Assembly: GCA_028713045.1 (NCBI GenBank)
Contig: JAQTOY010000005.1
Coordinates: 1 to 34,475 of the forward strand
Length of the DNA: 34,475 nt
Origin: Candidatus Nanoarchaeia archaeon
GTDB lineage: Archaea; Nanobdellota; Nanobdellia; Pacearchaeales; GW2011-AR1
Direction of reading: 5' to 3'
The position numbers and the translations under genes were made by a program. The notes beneath the pieces are model-generated. The model had not been told where the DNA came from, ran no database searches, and worked only from the letters and a program-made list of their open reading frames with translations. This document shows, piece by piece, positions 1 through 7,426 of the stretch; the first letter of the stretch is position 1; each line of letters begins with the position of its first letter.

Positions 1-125
1 TCGTCTTCGTCTTCAGACTCTTCTTCTTCTGCTTCCTCTTCATCCTCAGACTCTTCTTCATCTTCGTCTTCTTCCTCTTCCTCGTCTTCAGACTCTTCTT
101 CTTCCTCTTCGTATTCTTTTTCCAT
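1..125 (-). CDS. Acidic low-complexity protein, N-terminal part only
   Basis: The gene starts at 125 and runs off the left edge, so only 41 codons are visible. After MEKEY almost every residue is Glu or Asp, with a repeated EEEESEDE-like unit of about 12 residues. An AAGGAG Shine-Dalgarno site at about 128-134 supports the start, and a box A (TTTAAAAA on the minus strand, 171-178) lies about 45 nt upstream. Such tails occur on nucleic-acid-binding or secreted proteins, but the fold is outside the window and I assign no function. The repeats are encoded by GAA/GAG/GAC codons with near-identical DNA, so length variation between strains is likely. Confidence 0.75.
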   Translation of the reverse strand, partial: MEKEYEEEEEESEDEEEEEDEDEEESEDEEEAEEEESEDED

Positions 126-220
126 TCTCCTTTAATGAATAATTTAATTAGAATAAAGTGTCCTCCTCTATTTTTAAACCTTTCCGAGAGGAATTTACCT
201 TATTGGAAGGTGACAAATAT

Positions 221-1333
221 CTACCTAATAGATTTATACTCTAAAATTCTTCCCTTAGAAAAAACTATCTGCCAGATTTGGATATTTCTGGCTCTAAAAG
301 CTCCGGCACATGAAAGAAGATAATATTCCCACATACGCTTGAATCTCTCAGGATATTTTTCCTTTAATTTATCCCAAGATTTTATAAAATTATGATGCCA
401 AGCAATTAAAGTCTTATCATAATTTACGCTAAAATTATGCAAATCCTCTAAAATAAATAAATTTTCAGAAGATTTTATTATTTGATTTAATGATGGAAGA
501 AATCCATTTGGAAAAATATATTTATTCAACCAAGGATCTGTTCCTCCTCGTGTATTCATGCTTCCAATTGTATGCAATAAAAATAATCCGTTTTCATTCA
601 AGCATTTATTAACAATCTCCATATATTTCCTAAAGTTTTTATGTCCAACATGTTCAAACATACCTAAAGAAACAATCCGGTCAAATTTCTCATCCAAATC
701 TTCATAATCCTGATATCGTATTTCCACATCAAGCCCCTTGCATAATTGGTTCCCTAGTTCAACCTGCTCTTTTGAAACAGTTATTCCAACACCTTTTATT
801 CCATATTTTTCAGCAGCATATTTTAAAAAACTTCCCCATCCGCAACCAATATCAAGCACTTTCATACCAGGTTTTAATTTAAGTTTTTCACAAGTCAATC
901 GCAGCTTATTTTCTTGTGCGGAATCAAGATTTTTTGCATTTTCCCAATATGCGCAAGTATAAACCATTCTTTTATCAAGCATTAGAGAAAAAAGGTCATT
1001 TCCAGTATCATAATGTTTTTTTCCTATATCAAAAGCATCTCTTCTTTGAGGATTAGTTAATTTAGCTTTAAGTATAATGGACATATTTGAAAGATTTTTT
1101 ACTTTTTTGTCTAATTCTGCCCTAAAAATTCTATTGATAAATTCATCAATAGCCTTGCAGTCCCACCATCCATCCATATAAGATTCTCCCAAGCCCAGGG
1201 AACCTTGAGAAAGAATTCTTTTGTATAATTCAGGATTATTGACCTTAATATCCCAAGGCCTATTTCCATTGATTTGAATATCTGCAAGCCCTAAAATTTC
1301 TCTGCAGGTTTTCTCATAACTTGTCTCAGCCAT
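221..1333 (-). CDS. cfa: Cyclopropane-fatty-acyl-phospholipid synthase
   Basis: This enzyme transfers a methylene group from S-adenosylmethionine to a cis double bond in membrane lipid chains. At 370 aa it is close to E. coli Cfa (382 aa) and alignable throughout from memory. The N-terminal segment with GSLGLGESYMDGWW (44-57) is typical of true Cfa. The SAM motif VLDIGCGWGS is at 159-168. Residues equivalent to the E. coli catalytic or bicarbonate-binding set are present: Cys127 (YTCAYW), Glu227 (MFEHVG), His254 (LLHTIGS) and Tyr305 (VNYDKTL). It is the last gene of the minus-strand run, 70 nt after a methyltransferase, and may have its own promoter in that gap. The substrate is puzzling in an archaeon, whose lipids normally lack fatty acyl chains. 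Transfer from bacteria is likely. Confidence 0.93.
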   Translation of the reverse strand: MAETSYEKTCREILGLADIQINGNRPWDIKVNNPELYKRILSQGSLGLGESYMDGWWDCKAIDEFINRIFRAELDKKVKNLSNMSIILKAKLTNPQRRDAFDIGKKHYDTGNDLFSLMLDKRMVYTCAYWENAKNLDSAQENKLRLTCEKLKLKPGMKVLDIGCGWGSFLKYAAEKYGIKGVGITVSKEQVELGNQLCKGLDVEIRYQDYEDLDEKFDRIVSLGMFEHVGHKNFRKYMEIVNKCLNENGLFLLHTIGSMNTRGGTDPWLNKYIFPNGFLPSLNQIIKSSENLFILEDLHNFSVNYDKTLIAWHHNFIKSWDKLKEKYPERFKRMWEYYLLSCAGAFRARNIQIWQIVFSKGRILEYKSIR

Positions 1334-1403
1334 TTTAAACTAATCAAATTTTTAAGAAGAATTAACTATTTAATTATTTAGATGATATATTAAACTCCTC
1401 TGT

Positions 1404-2177
1404 TCATTCCTTCCTAGCTTTTATAATCAAATGTGAAGGATAATCATACTCCGTTCCCCAACTTGGACTTACCCTCCTATAATGTTCTCTAAAAACAGGT
1501 TCCTGAACTTCCTCAACTCTAAAATTCCTTTTAGTCAAAGAATTAACAAGAAAACTAAGGGGATGATGCCATATTTCTGAACTAAAACAATTTCCATTAA
1601 TATCATAAAGTTGCTGTGAAAATATCTGGCTTCTATCAATAGAAACATCTTCCAAAGGAGATAACTTAACCCAGCATTTTCCTCTTTTTCTTGCAGGGCT
1701 TCCATGATTAAACATTGAAGGATGAATTGAAGTTATTACCAATGGACAATTTTCTATTAATACTCTTTTAGCTTCATTTAAAAATGCTCCATATTGCTCG
1801 GGAGACAAATAAGGAACAACTCCTGTGCAGATAATTCCTTCATAACAATCCGAACCAAAATGTAAACAAGTTATATCTCCAAAATAATAATTTATTCCAA
1901 GAGGATTCGCTTTTTCAATTTCTTCTGCAATAGCCAGCATTTTATTAGAATTATCTACACCATGCACATCTGCTCCTCTTTGTGCAAGCATTCTTGAAAC
2001 ATAACCTGTTCCACATCCAGCATCTAAAATCAATTCATCTTTAATATCATCTTCAAAACTATTAACAAGTATCTCAACAGCCAAAGGCCTTTGCTCAAAA
2101 TCTCCAACTAATTTTGGATAATTTTTTCTCCAAAATTCAGTTTGTTGTTGATAAGATTGTTGAATTGAGGGGGTCAT
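1404..2177 (-). CDS. Class I SAM-dependent methyltransferase (UbiE-like)
   Basis: The 257-aa protein has a Rossmann methyltransferase core. Motif I LDAGCGTG is at 51-58, and the acidic end of strand 2 (VHGVDNS) gives Asp75 for the ribose hydroxyls of SAM. A post-I segment and a small C-terminal domain follow. The family methylates many small molecules and the substrate cannot be read from the sequence. It starts 1 nt after the stop of the preceding gene (TAA-T-ATG), so it belongs to the long operon, and it sits directly before cfa. A shared role in lipid or quinone modification is a guess from this neighbourhood only. Confidence 0.8.
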   Translation of the reverse strand: MTPSIQQSYQQQTEFWRKNYPKLVGDFEQRPLAVEILVNSFEDDIKDELILDAGCGTGYVSRMLAQRGADVHGVDNSNKMLAIAEEIEKANPLGINYYFGDITCLHFGSDCYEGIICTGVVPYLSPEQYGAFLNEAKRVLIENCPLVITSIHPSMFNHGSPARKRGKCWVKLSPLEDVSIDRSQIFSQQLYDINGNCFSSEIWHHPLSFLVNSLTKRNFRVEEVQEPVFREHYRRVSPSWGTEYDYPSHLIIKARKE

Positions 2178-2178
2178 A

Positions 2179-2601
2179 TTAATTTTTTCCTAAAATATAA
2201 TCATTTAATGCATCTAAATCAAACAATTCTTTAATATCCATAGGCGACATAACTCCAGGATATTCCACTCTTAAATCCAAAGCTAATTTCGGGAACCATA
2301 ATGCTGGAAATCCGAAATGAAAATATAACCTTCCTTCTTTTGATTCATCAGGAGTTTCAAAAACCACATCTGAACCTTTATACTTGAATTTAATTTTTGG
2401 ATATCCAATTCTTTCTAAATAGTTATCAATTCCCGGGCCTCCTGAGAATTTTCTTGGACCCATTCTTTCCCTAACTCCTTTTTTATCTTTAGGAGCAGTT
2501 TCATCCAAAAAATCCAATCTTGCTGTAAGAATCGTTCCAGTTTTAATAAACCTAGAATCCACAAGTTCTCGAAAAGATTCAAATCTATAACTAGTTATCA
2601 T
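2179..2601 (-). CDS. Unknown protein of 140 aa
   Basis: I do not recognise this family. I start it at the ATG at 2601 (MITSYRFESF) rather than at an upstream ATG at 2634, because a strong GGAGAAGGAG site precedes 2601 and the preceding gene stops at 2603. The stop codon TAA lies inside the spacer between Shine-Dalgarno and ATG. The product is soluble, with mixed charge and no signal peptide or membrane segment. Its middle contains KKGVRERMGPRKFSGGPGID. It is co-transcribed with the lipoproteins and the methyltransferase. It could be a cytoplasmic partner of the membrane proteins encoded upstream. Confidence 0.6.
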   Translation of the reverse strand: MITSYRFESFRELVDSRFIKTGTILTARLDFLDETAPKDKKGVRERMGPRKFSGGPGIDNYLERIGYPKIKFKYKGSDVVFETPDESKEGRLYFHFGFPALWFPKLALDLRVEYPGVMSPMDIKELFDLDALNDYILGKN

Positions 2602-2602
2602 C

Positions 2603-3640
2603 TTACTCCTTCTCCAGAGTTCTTTCCAATTCATAAGTCAAAACTCTCACCGGAATTTCAGAATCTCTTTCAAAGAATAACCAATTAGAATCTGTTTTTT
2701 CAAGCAATCTGTTTTCGTCGGCTTTTTTTCTAAAAACTCCTGCAGAAGTCTGAACAGTTTGATTACCTAAACTAAATGAAGCATAATTATCGGTTGTAAT
2801 AAGATGCGGATTCACTTGCCCTAAACAAGCCTCAAGAGGCATTGTTAAATCATCGCGAAAACTAAGTTTTCTAGAAGGGTAAGTGAGGATTATCTCAATT
2901 TTTGGAGAATCTTGTTCAGATTCAACAGCAACAGGAGCTTTAATCTCTGACTTTTTTATTTCAGCCGAAGGAGAATTTAATTGAAGTTCAGTTTGAGGTT
3001 TTCTTTCCTCAGGCATTTTTTCTGGCTTTTTATCTCTTTTATTAATCTCGTCTATAATTCTAGCCTCTTCCTCTACCTGGGTTAATCTATCTCCATTCTC
3101 TTTTTTTCTTACAAGATGTGCCTCATCCCGAATATATTTTATAGAATCCTCGAGAAGTTGTCTTGCTCTTGAAATTTCATCGTCACTAAATCTAGGGACC
3201 TTATCCTTATCACTAGAACAAGGCTCATAATCCCAAGTACCATCCTTTTTAAAAACCGCACAATTGTATCCATTATCAACTTTTGGTTGAATAAAAAATT
3301 TCTCCCAGATTCCATCACCATTTTCATCTTTTCCACTAAGCACATAGGGAACTCCATCTTTGGTAATAGTATCTAGATGCACTCTTCTTTCAGTAACCCT
3401 TCTGCCTTTTTTATCTTCATCAATTCTTACCTTATAACCATTGGCAAATCCTCTGTATTCAACATATTCAAATGGAGCTTTTGCCTCTAAAGATTCTTGA
3501 TGTCTTTCATAAAGCACATATCCTAAAAAACCCAATGCACCTGCAAGAATTAAACCAAAGGCAGTATTTCCTTTCCAAGTTGTTTTTTCATTCCCCCATT
3601 CTCTAAATCTTTGTCTTAATGATTTTCTTTCAGTCGCCAT
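2603..3640 (-). CDS. Membrane-anchored unknown protein
   Basis: The 345-aa product has a short basic N-terminus (residues 1-25), one membrane helix at about 26-44 (NTAFGLILAGALGFLGYVLY), then a long domain with a charged Lys/Glu-rich stretch at about 150-240 that is probably disordered or coiled. A segment near residues 98-106 (GKDENGDGI) resembles a calcium-binding loop of the DxDxDG type, which fits a location outside the cell. The start at 3640 (MATERKSL) is chosen because GGAGAAG lies just before it and overlaps the preceding stop; the open frame extends to 3664 but lacks a better site. No family recognised. Confidence 0.6.
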   Translation of the reverse strand: MATERKSLRQRFREWGNEKTTWKGNTAFGLILAGALGFLGYVLYERHQESLEAKAPFEYVEYRGFANGYKVRIDEDKKGRRVTERRVHLDTITKDGVPYVLSGKDENGDGIWEKFFIQPKVDNGYNCAVFKKDGTWDYEPCSSDKDKVPRFSDDEISRARQLLEDSIKYIRDEAHLVRKKENGDRLTQVEEEARIIDEINKRDKKPEKMPEERKPQTELQLNSPSAEIKKSEIKAPVAVESEQDSPKIEIILTYPSRKLSFRDDLTMPLEACLGQVNPHLITTDNYASFSLGNQTVQTSAGVFRKKADENRLLEKTDSNWLFFERDSEIPVRVLTYELERTLEKE

Positions 3641-3641
3641 C

Positions 3642-4394
3642 TTACTTCTCCTTCTTCTCTCCAATCAAAGGAACCTTTCCAGATTTAACTTCAAAATTAA
3701 TTCCCCCATACCAAATATTATCGGTCTCTATACCAATTTGATAACGTGCAAATCCGCTGACATCTATGGGCCCGATTTTACCAAAATTTGCAGAAACTCC
3801 TGGAGTTACATAAAGCATACCCTGCCTTCCATAAAAACCATCTGAATAAGCTAATTTCAAAGTAGGTGCAAAAGAAAAATCAGTCCCCTCAACGGGAAAC
3901 GTTTTTTTAAGATTTCCAATATAAATTGTCCCTCCGTCATCCAAAACACTTAAAGTCCTTAATTCAGCATTAAATCTATCTTTATTGTAATTTAATGCAA
4001 GGGCTCCAACAGGATTTTCTCCTATAGTAAACTGCCAGTATTGCAATCCAGAAGAAAAAGAAAAATTTTCATTTATATTAAATTTTCCTTCCAAACCATA
4101 ATCCTGTTCAACAGTTTTTGAATCAGTTATACTGTAATTTACCCAAGTAAAACCCGTTAAATCAAATTTTCCATTAGACAAACCCACATCAGCATAAGTA
4201 TGGGCGCATGGCCCTTTTCCAAATCTTATTCCAAGATTTGCAACAGTATCACTTACAATAGATTCACTTACAGAGCTTCTAGCAGTGATTGGATTTTGTT
4301 TTGTTGTTCCATCCATCAAACAACATCCACTATTAAATAAAGAAGTCAATCCGATTAGGCCTGTTCCGATTAATTTTAATAGAGATTTTTTCAT
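3642..4394 (-). CDS. Beta-rich lipoprotein, paralogue 1
   Basis: The 250-aa protein begins with a lipoprotein-type signal: MKK, a hydrophobic stretch, then NSGC with Cys24 as the likely lipidated residue. The mature part is almost entirely alternating polar/hydrophobic strands joined by short turns. Shared blocks are VEQDYG, KTFPVEGTDFSF, YVTPGVSANFGKIGPIDVSG and GGINFEVKSGKVPL. The same blocks, in the same order, occur in the products at 4779-5612 and 5609-6382, so the three arose by duplication. The pattern resembles outer-membrane beta-barrels, but it lacks a terminal aromatic barrel signal and an archaeon of this kind should have no outer membrane. The gene overlaps its upstream neighbour by 4 nt (ATGA). 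Confidence 0.7.
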   Translation of the reverse strand: MKKSLLKLIGTGLIGLTSLFNSGCCLMDGTTKQNPITARSSVSESIVSDTVANLGIRFGKGPCAHTYADVGLSNGKFDLTGFTWVNYSITDSKTVEQDYGLEGKFNINENFSFSSGLQYWQFTIGENPVGALALNYNKDRFNAELRTLSVLDDGGTIYIGNLKKTFPVEGTDFSFAPTLKLAYSDGFYGRQGMLYVTPGVSANFGKIGPIDVSGFARYQIGIETDNIWYGGINFEVKSGKVPLIGEKKEK

Positions 4395-4777
4395 TGTCTT
4401 TGTTCTCCTCTTTCAAATTGATAAGCAACAGCCATTTGGCCTGCATCTAGATGAAAGTTTAATCTGGTTACTGGTTCTCCTGTTTTTTCTTCTATTTCTC
4501 TAAAAACTGATTCAAGACGATCTCCTCCACAAAAAGGTCTTACTCTTACATCTCTGATTCCTTGTCTTTCTAAAGCCTCTTTAAGATATCGAGGATAAAA
4601 ACATTGTTCATCAAAAGTTATACTTGCAATATCATCAGATTCAACAACTCCGAAATCTGCAATTTCATGATATCTTTTATATTGCACTGCTAATTCTTCC
4701 ATTGCTGCAATAAATATTTCCTCATCTCCTTCTCTAGAATTCTCAGGAGTATATCCAACAACAATTACCTTTGCCAT
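4391..4777 (-). CDS. Unknown soluble protein between lipoprotein genes
   Basis: The 128-aa product starts MAKVIVVGYTPE, a beta strand with a turn as at the start of alpha/beta folds, and has two Cys (one in the segment DEQCFYPRYL, one in PFCGG). No membrane segment or signal is seen. It lies between two members of the lipoprotein family, overlaps the next gene by ATGA at 4391-4394 and follows the previous stop by 1 nt (GGGGGAGTAAGATG, stop inside the ribosome-binding region). Tight coupling suggests it is made in step with the lipoproteins. I do not recognise a family. Confidence 0.6.
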   Translation of the reverse strand: MAKVIVVGYTPENSREGDEEIFIAAMEELAVQYKRYHEIADFGVVESDDIASITFDEQCFYPRYLKEALERQGIRDVRVRPFCGGDRLESVFREIEEKTGEPVTRLNFHLDAGQMAVAYQFERGEQRQ

Positions 4778-4778
4778 C

Positions 4779-5612
4779 TTACTCCCCCTTTTTCAAATCA
4801 ACTTTCGGTGTAGCAATACTTGCAGTTACAGCTCCATACAAGAAACTGTCTCTCTGCCCATTTAATCCAAATTGATATTCAATATCTCCTGAAAAATCAA
4901 CAGGCCCTAAACTCCCAAGTTTGACTTTAACTCCAGGAGTTACATGCTGAAATCCTTTCTTTCCAACACACAAAAAATCATCAGAATAAGCAGTGCTTAA
5001 ATCAAGAGTTACTTTTTCTCCAACTTTTCTTGAAACAGTTCCGCAGTATAATTGTCCATTATCATCAAAAGAATGAAAAGTCTGGAATTTAACTCCAAAA
5101 TCATTTTGATTAAATGCAGCTCCTACAACTCCAACTGAATTGTGGATTCCTGCATATCCCCAATCCTGCATATCTACCAATAAAGATAAATTATCTGTTA
5201 ATTTTGTTGTTGTGCTTATTCCATAATCTTCTTCAACATTATGTCCTTCGCTGTAAACAGACCATCTCCATCCAGTCATTGAAAATCTTCCATTTTCAAT
5301 AGTAGCTCCTGTATCATTTGTCAATGCAGGGAATTTTCCAACATGATAACCTGATGATAAGACCATATCTCCAAATCTCTCAGACGAATATGCTCCTAAT
5401 TTCCAATTATCCGCATTATTTTCTTTTTTCGCTTGAGTATCTTCCTTAGGCTCAGCTGGAAGCTTAGTAGGATCATTTTGTGCAGGAACACAAATTGCAG
5501 GAGCCTGCAATACTGGAAGTTGTGAAGGCATAGTCCTGCATCTATCTGCGCATCCAAATGTGCTCAATCCAAGCACTCCAATTCCAATTAGATTTAATAA
5601 AGATTTTTTCAT
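4779..5612 (-). CDS. Beta-rich lipoprotein, paralogue 2
   Basis: The 277-aa protein has a lipobox-like end of signal (STFGC, Cys21), then a Pro/Lys/Glu-rich linker of about 50 residues that the other two copies lack or have shorter, then the shared beta-strand domain with VEEDYG, HVTPGVKVKLGSLGPVDFSG and YQFGLNGQRD. The C-terminal block ends IATPKVDLKKGE, diverged from the GKVPL end of its paralogues. Transcription follows paralogue 3 with a 4-nt ATGA overlap. The protein is probably exported and held on the outer face of the cell membrane; no ligand is evident. Confidence 0.7.
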   Translation of the reverse strand: MKKSLLNLIGIGVLGLSTFGCADRCRTMPSQLPVLQAPAICVPAQNDPTKLPAEPKEDTQAKKENNADNWKLGAYSSERFGDMVLSSGYHVGKFPALTNDTGATIENGRFSMTGWRWSVYSEGHNVEEDYGISTTTKLTDNLSLLVDMQDWGYAGIHNSVGVVGAAFNQNDFGVKFQTFHSFDDNGQLYCGTVSRKVGEKVTLDLSTAYSDDFLCVGKKGFQHVTPGVKVKLGSLGPVDFSGDIEYQFGLNGQRDSFLYGAVTASIATPKVDLKKGE

Positions 5613-6382
5613 TTCTTCTCCCCGCTCAATGGCACTTTTCCAGTCCTGATTTCAAAATTAATTCCTCCATAAACAATATCCTTTCTTCCATTGAATCCAA
5701 ATTGATAGTTAACATCTCCAAGAACATCAATAGCTCCGATTTTTCCTAGATGAGCACTAACTCCGGGCGTAACATGCATAAGCCCATTTCCGCCTAAGAA
5801 ATCATCTGCATAACCAATGCAAGTTCTTGGTGTTATTGAAACATCTGTTCCTTCAACTGGAAAAGTTTTTCCCAAACTTCCAACATAAAGAACTCCACCA
5901 TTTCTCAAATCAACCATTGGTTTAAAAGCCGCAGTTGTTCCATCATGATTGTAAATAATTGGGAATTTTCCTACAAAAACATCTGCAGTCTGAGTTGTCC
6001 ATAAAGCGGGATCAACTCCAACTGTTATTGAATCGCTTAATTTTAATCTTGTTTCAAAAGTATAATCTTGTTCAGAATTTTTTCCATCCATAAGACTAAA
6101 AACACTCCAAGTTGAACCCGCAACATTAAACTTATCATTACCTACTCTAGCTTCTAAATAAGTCTCAGATGAAGGCCCATTTCCAACAATTTTTCCAGAA
6201 CCAAGAACAGTGTCGCTTGTAACTCTCTCCCATGCATAACCTTGCACAGTAACTGGCTTTTTTTCTGAAACAGTCAAATTGTCAGCGGGTTTTAAACCGC
6301 AATCCATTGTTGCGCAACCAGATAAAAACCCAGTTATTCCAAGAAGCCCTGCTCCTATGATTTTTGTTAGTGTGTTTGCCAT
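5609..6382 (-). CDS. Beta-rich lipoprotein, paralogue 3, first gene of operon
   Basis: The 257-aa product has a signal ending LSGC (Cys23) and the same strand-rich domain as its two downstream paralogues: SEQDYT, KTFPVEGTDVSI, HVTPGVSAHLGKIGAIDVLG, YQFGFNGRKD and GGINFEIRTGKVPL. It is closest to paralogue 1 at the C-terminus and to paralogue 2 in the YQFG block, so gene conversion may have mixed the copies. It heads the minus-strand operon that ends at cfa. A GAGGAG site lies about 20 nt before the ATG and a box A (TTTAAA, 6435-6440) lies further upstream, so this first gene is leadered. Confidence 0.7.
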   Translation of the reverse strand: MANTLTKIIGAGLLGITGFLSGCATMDCGLKPADNLTVSEKKPVTVQGYAWERVTSDTVLGSGKIVGNGPSSETYLEARVGNDKFNVAGSTWSVFSLMDGKNSEQDYTFETRLKLSDSITVGVDPALWTTQTADVFVGKFPIIYNHDGTTAAFKPMVDLRNGGVLYVGSLGKTFPVEGTDVSITPRTCIGYADDFLGGNGLMHVTPGVSAHLGKIGAIDVLGDVNYQFGFNGRKDIVYGGINFEIRTGKVPLSGEKK

Positions 6383-6430
6383 TTTGTCTTGTTTTTTACT
6401 CCTCTGTAGTAATGTATATACTAAAAGAGA

Positions 6431-6501
6431 GAGATTTAAACATTTTTATTAAACTATATATACCAGTATAAAAGTATATATATTTTAGAAAGATTTAAAA
6501 A
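6431..6501. promoter_or_regulatory. Divergent promoters with 9-bp inverted repeat
   Basis: Between the lipoprotein operon and the plus-strand AbrB-PhoU gene lie a minus-strand box A (6435-6440, TTTAAA) and a plus-strand box A (TTTAAAAA, 6494-6501, 21 nt before the ATG at 6523). Between them are perfect inverted arms TATATATAC (6455-6463) and GTATATATA (6474-6482) separated by 10 nt. The position suits an operator acting on both promoters, perhaps bound by the adjacent AbrB-domain protein. The low complexity of the arms weakens the case. Confidence 0.5.
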
Positions 6502-6522
6502 GCGGATTTTCCAAGATTAATC

Positions 6523-7422
6523 ATGGTAAAACGTAAAATAGTCAAGCAGGGCGCAGCAACAATGATGGTAAGCCTGCCTGCAAAATGGATAAAGAAAAAC
6601 AATCTCAGCAAGGGTGATGAGATTGATATCGAAGATAAAGGCAATGCAATCTTGATTCAAGCTGAACCACAATCCTCTGAAAAAGAAACCGAGATAAATA
6701 TAAGCTCTTTGACTGAATCCTCAATAAGAGTAATAATAACCAATTGTTATAGACTAGGATATAATAAGATAAAGATAAGCTTCAATAACCCTCTTGCAAT
6801 AAAAATAATTTCAGAAGTTATAAACAACAAGTTGATTGGTTTTGAGATTACAAAAAAAACAGAAAAATACTGCGAAATAGAGAACATAACCGAACCTTCC
6901 AAAGACCAGTTTGATAATATTTTTTCAAAAATACTGCTCAACATTGAAGAATTATTTGAAATTGCAGAAGCTAATCTAAAAGGAGAGAGAAAAGAATTTC
7001 TTGAAACCGAAAACAAAATACAGCAGTTTGATAATTTTTGCAGAAGAGTGATAATCAAGCAGGGTTTTGATGAAAATTCTCAACTAAAATGGCTTTTTCA
7101 TTCAGAACTTATCCATGCTCAAAGGGAAATCTTTCATATGTTAAAATATCTTGAAACAAATAAAATCAAAATAGATAATGACCCATTAATACTGCTTAAA
7201 GACTGCAGAAATTCCTTTGAATTATTAAGGCAAGCCTACAATGAAAAAAATCTTCCCAAGTTAGAAAAAATCCATGAATCTGAAAAAGAATTGATTTATA
7301 AAAAATCTTATTCATTACTAAACAAAAACAAAAACCCTATTTTAATACACCATCTAGCAAATGCAATAAGAAATTTTTATCTTGCTTCTTCGCCTTTAAT
7401 TGGATTATTGATTAAAAAATAA
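6523..7422 (+). CDS. AbrB-PhoU transcriptional regulator, copy 1
   Basis: The 299-aa protein has an N-terminal SpoVT/AbrB swapped-hairpin DNA-binding domain (about 1-45: KRKIVKQGAATMMVSLPAKW, then GDEIDIED), followed by a long helical region of PhoU type. This combination is known in archaeal 'phosphate uptake regulator' proteins (COG0704). It is leaderless: box A ends 21 nt before the ATG. It is divergent from the lipoprotein operon, which makes that operon a plausible target, although no phosphate transporter is nearby. A clear paralogue lies at 18526-19434 beside the liv operon; both share the phrases GFEI(T)..TE(K)Y..IENI.EP. and FCRR..IK. Confidence 0.85.
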   Translation: MVKRKIVKQGAATMMVSLPAKWIKKNNLSKGDEIDIEDKGNAILIQAEPQSSEKETEINISSLTESSIRVIITNCYRLGYNKIKISFNNPLAIKIISEVINNKLIGFEITKKTEKYCEIENITEPSKDQFDNIFSKILLNIEELFEIAEANLKGERKEFLETENKIQQFDNFCRRVIIKQGFDENSQLKWLFHSELIHAQREIFHMLKYLETNKIKIDNDPLILLKDCRNSFELLRQAYNEKNLPKLEKIHESEKELIYKKSYSLLNKNKNPILIHHLANAIRNFYLASSPLIGLLIKK

Positions 7423-7426
7423 AATT

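Noticed and set aside
738-962. Plus-strand open frame of 74 codons
   Set aside because: It is antisense to cfa, which is complete and well conserved; no ribosome site or promoter.
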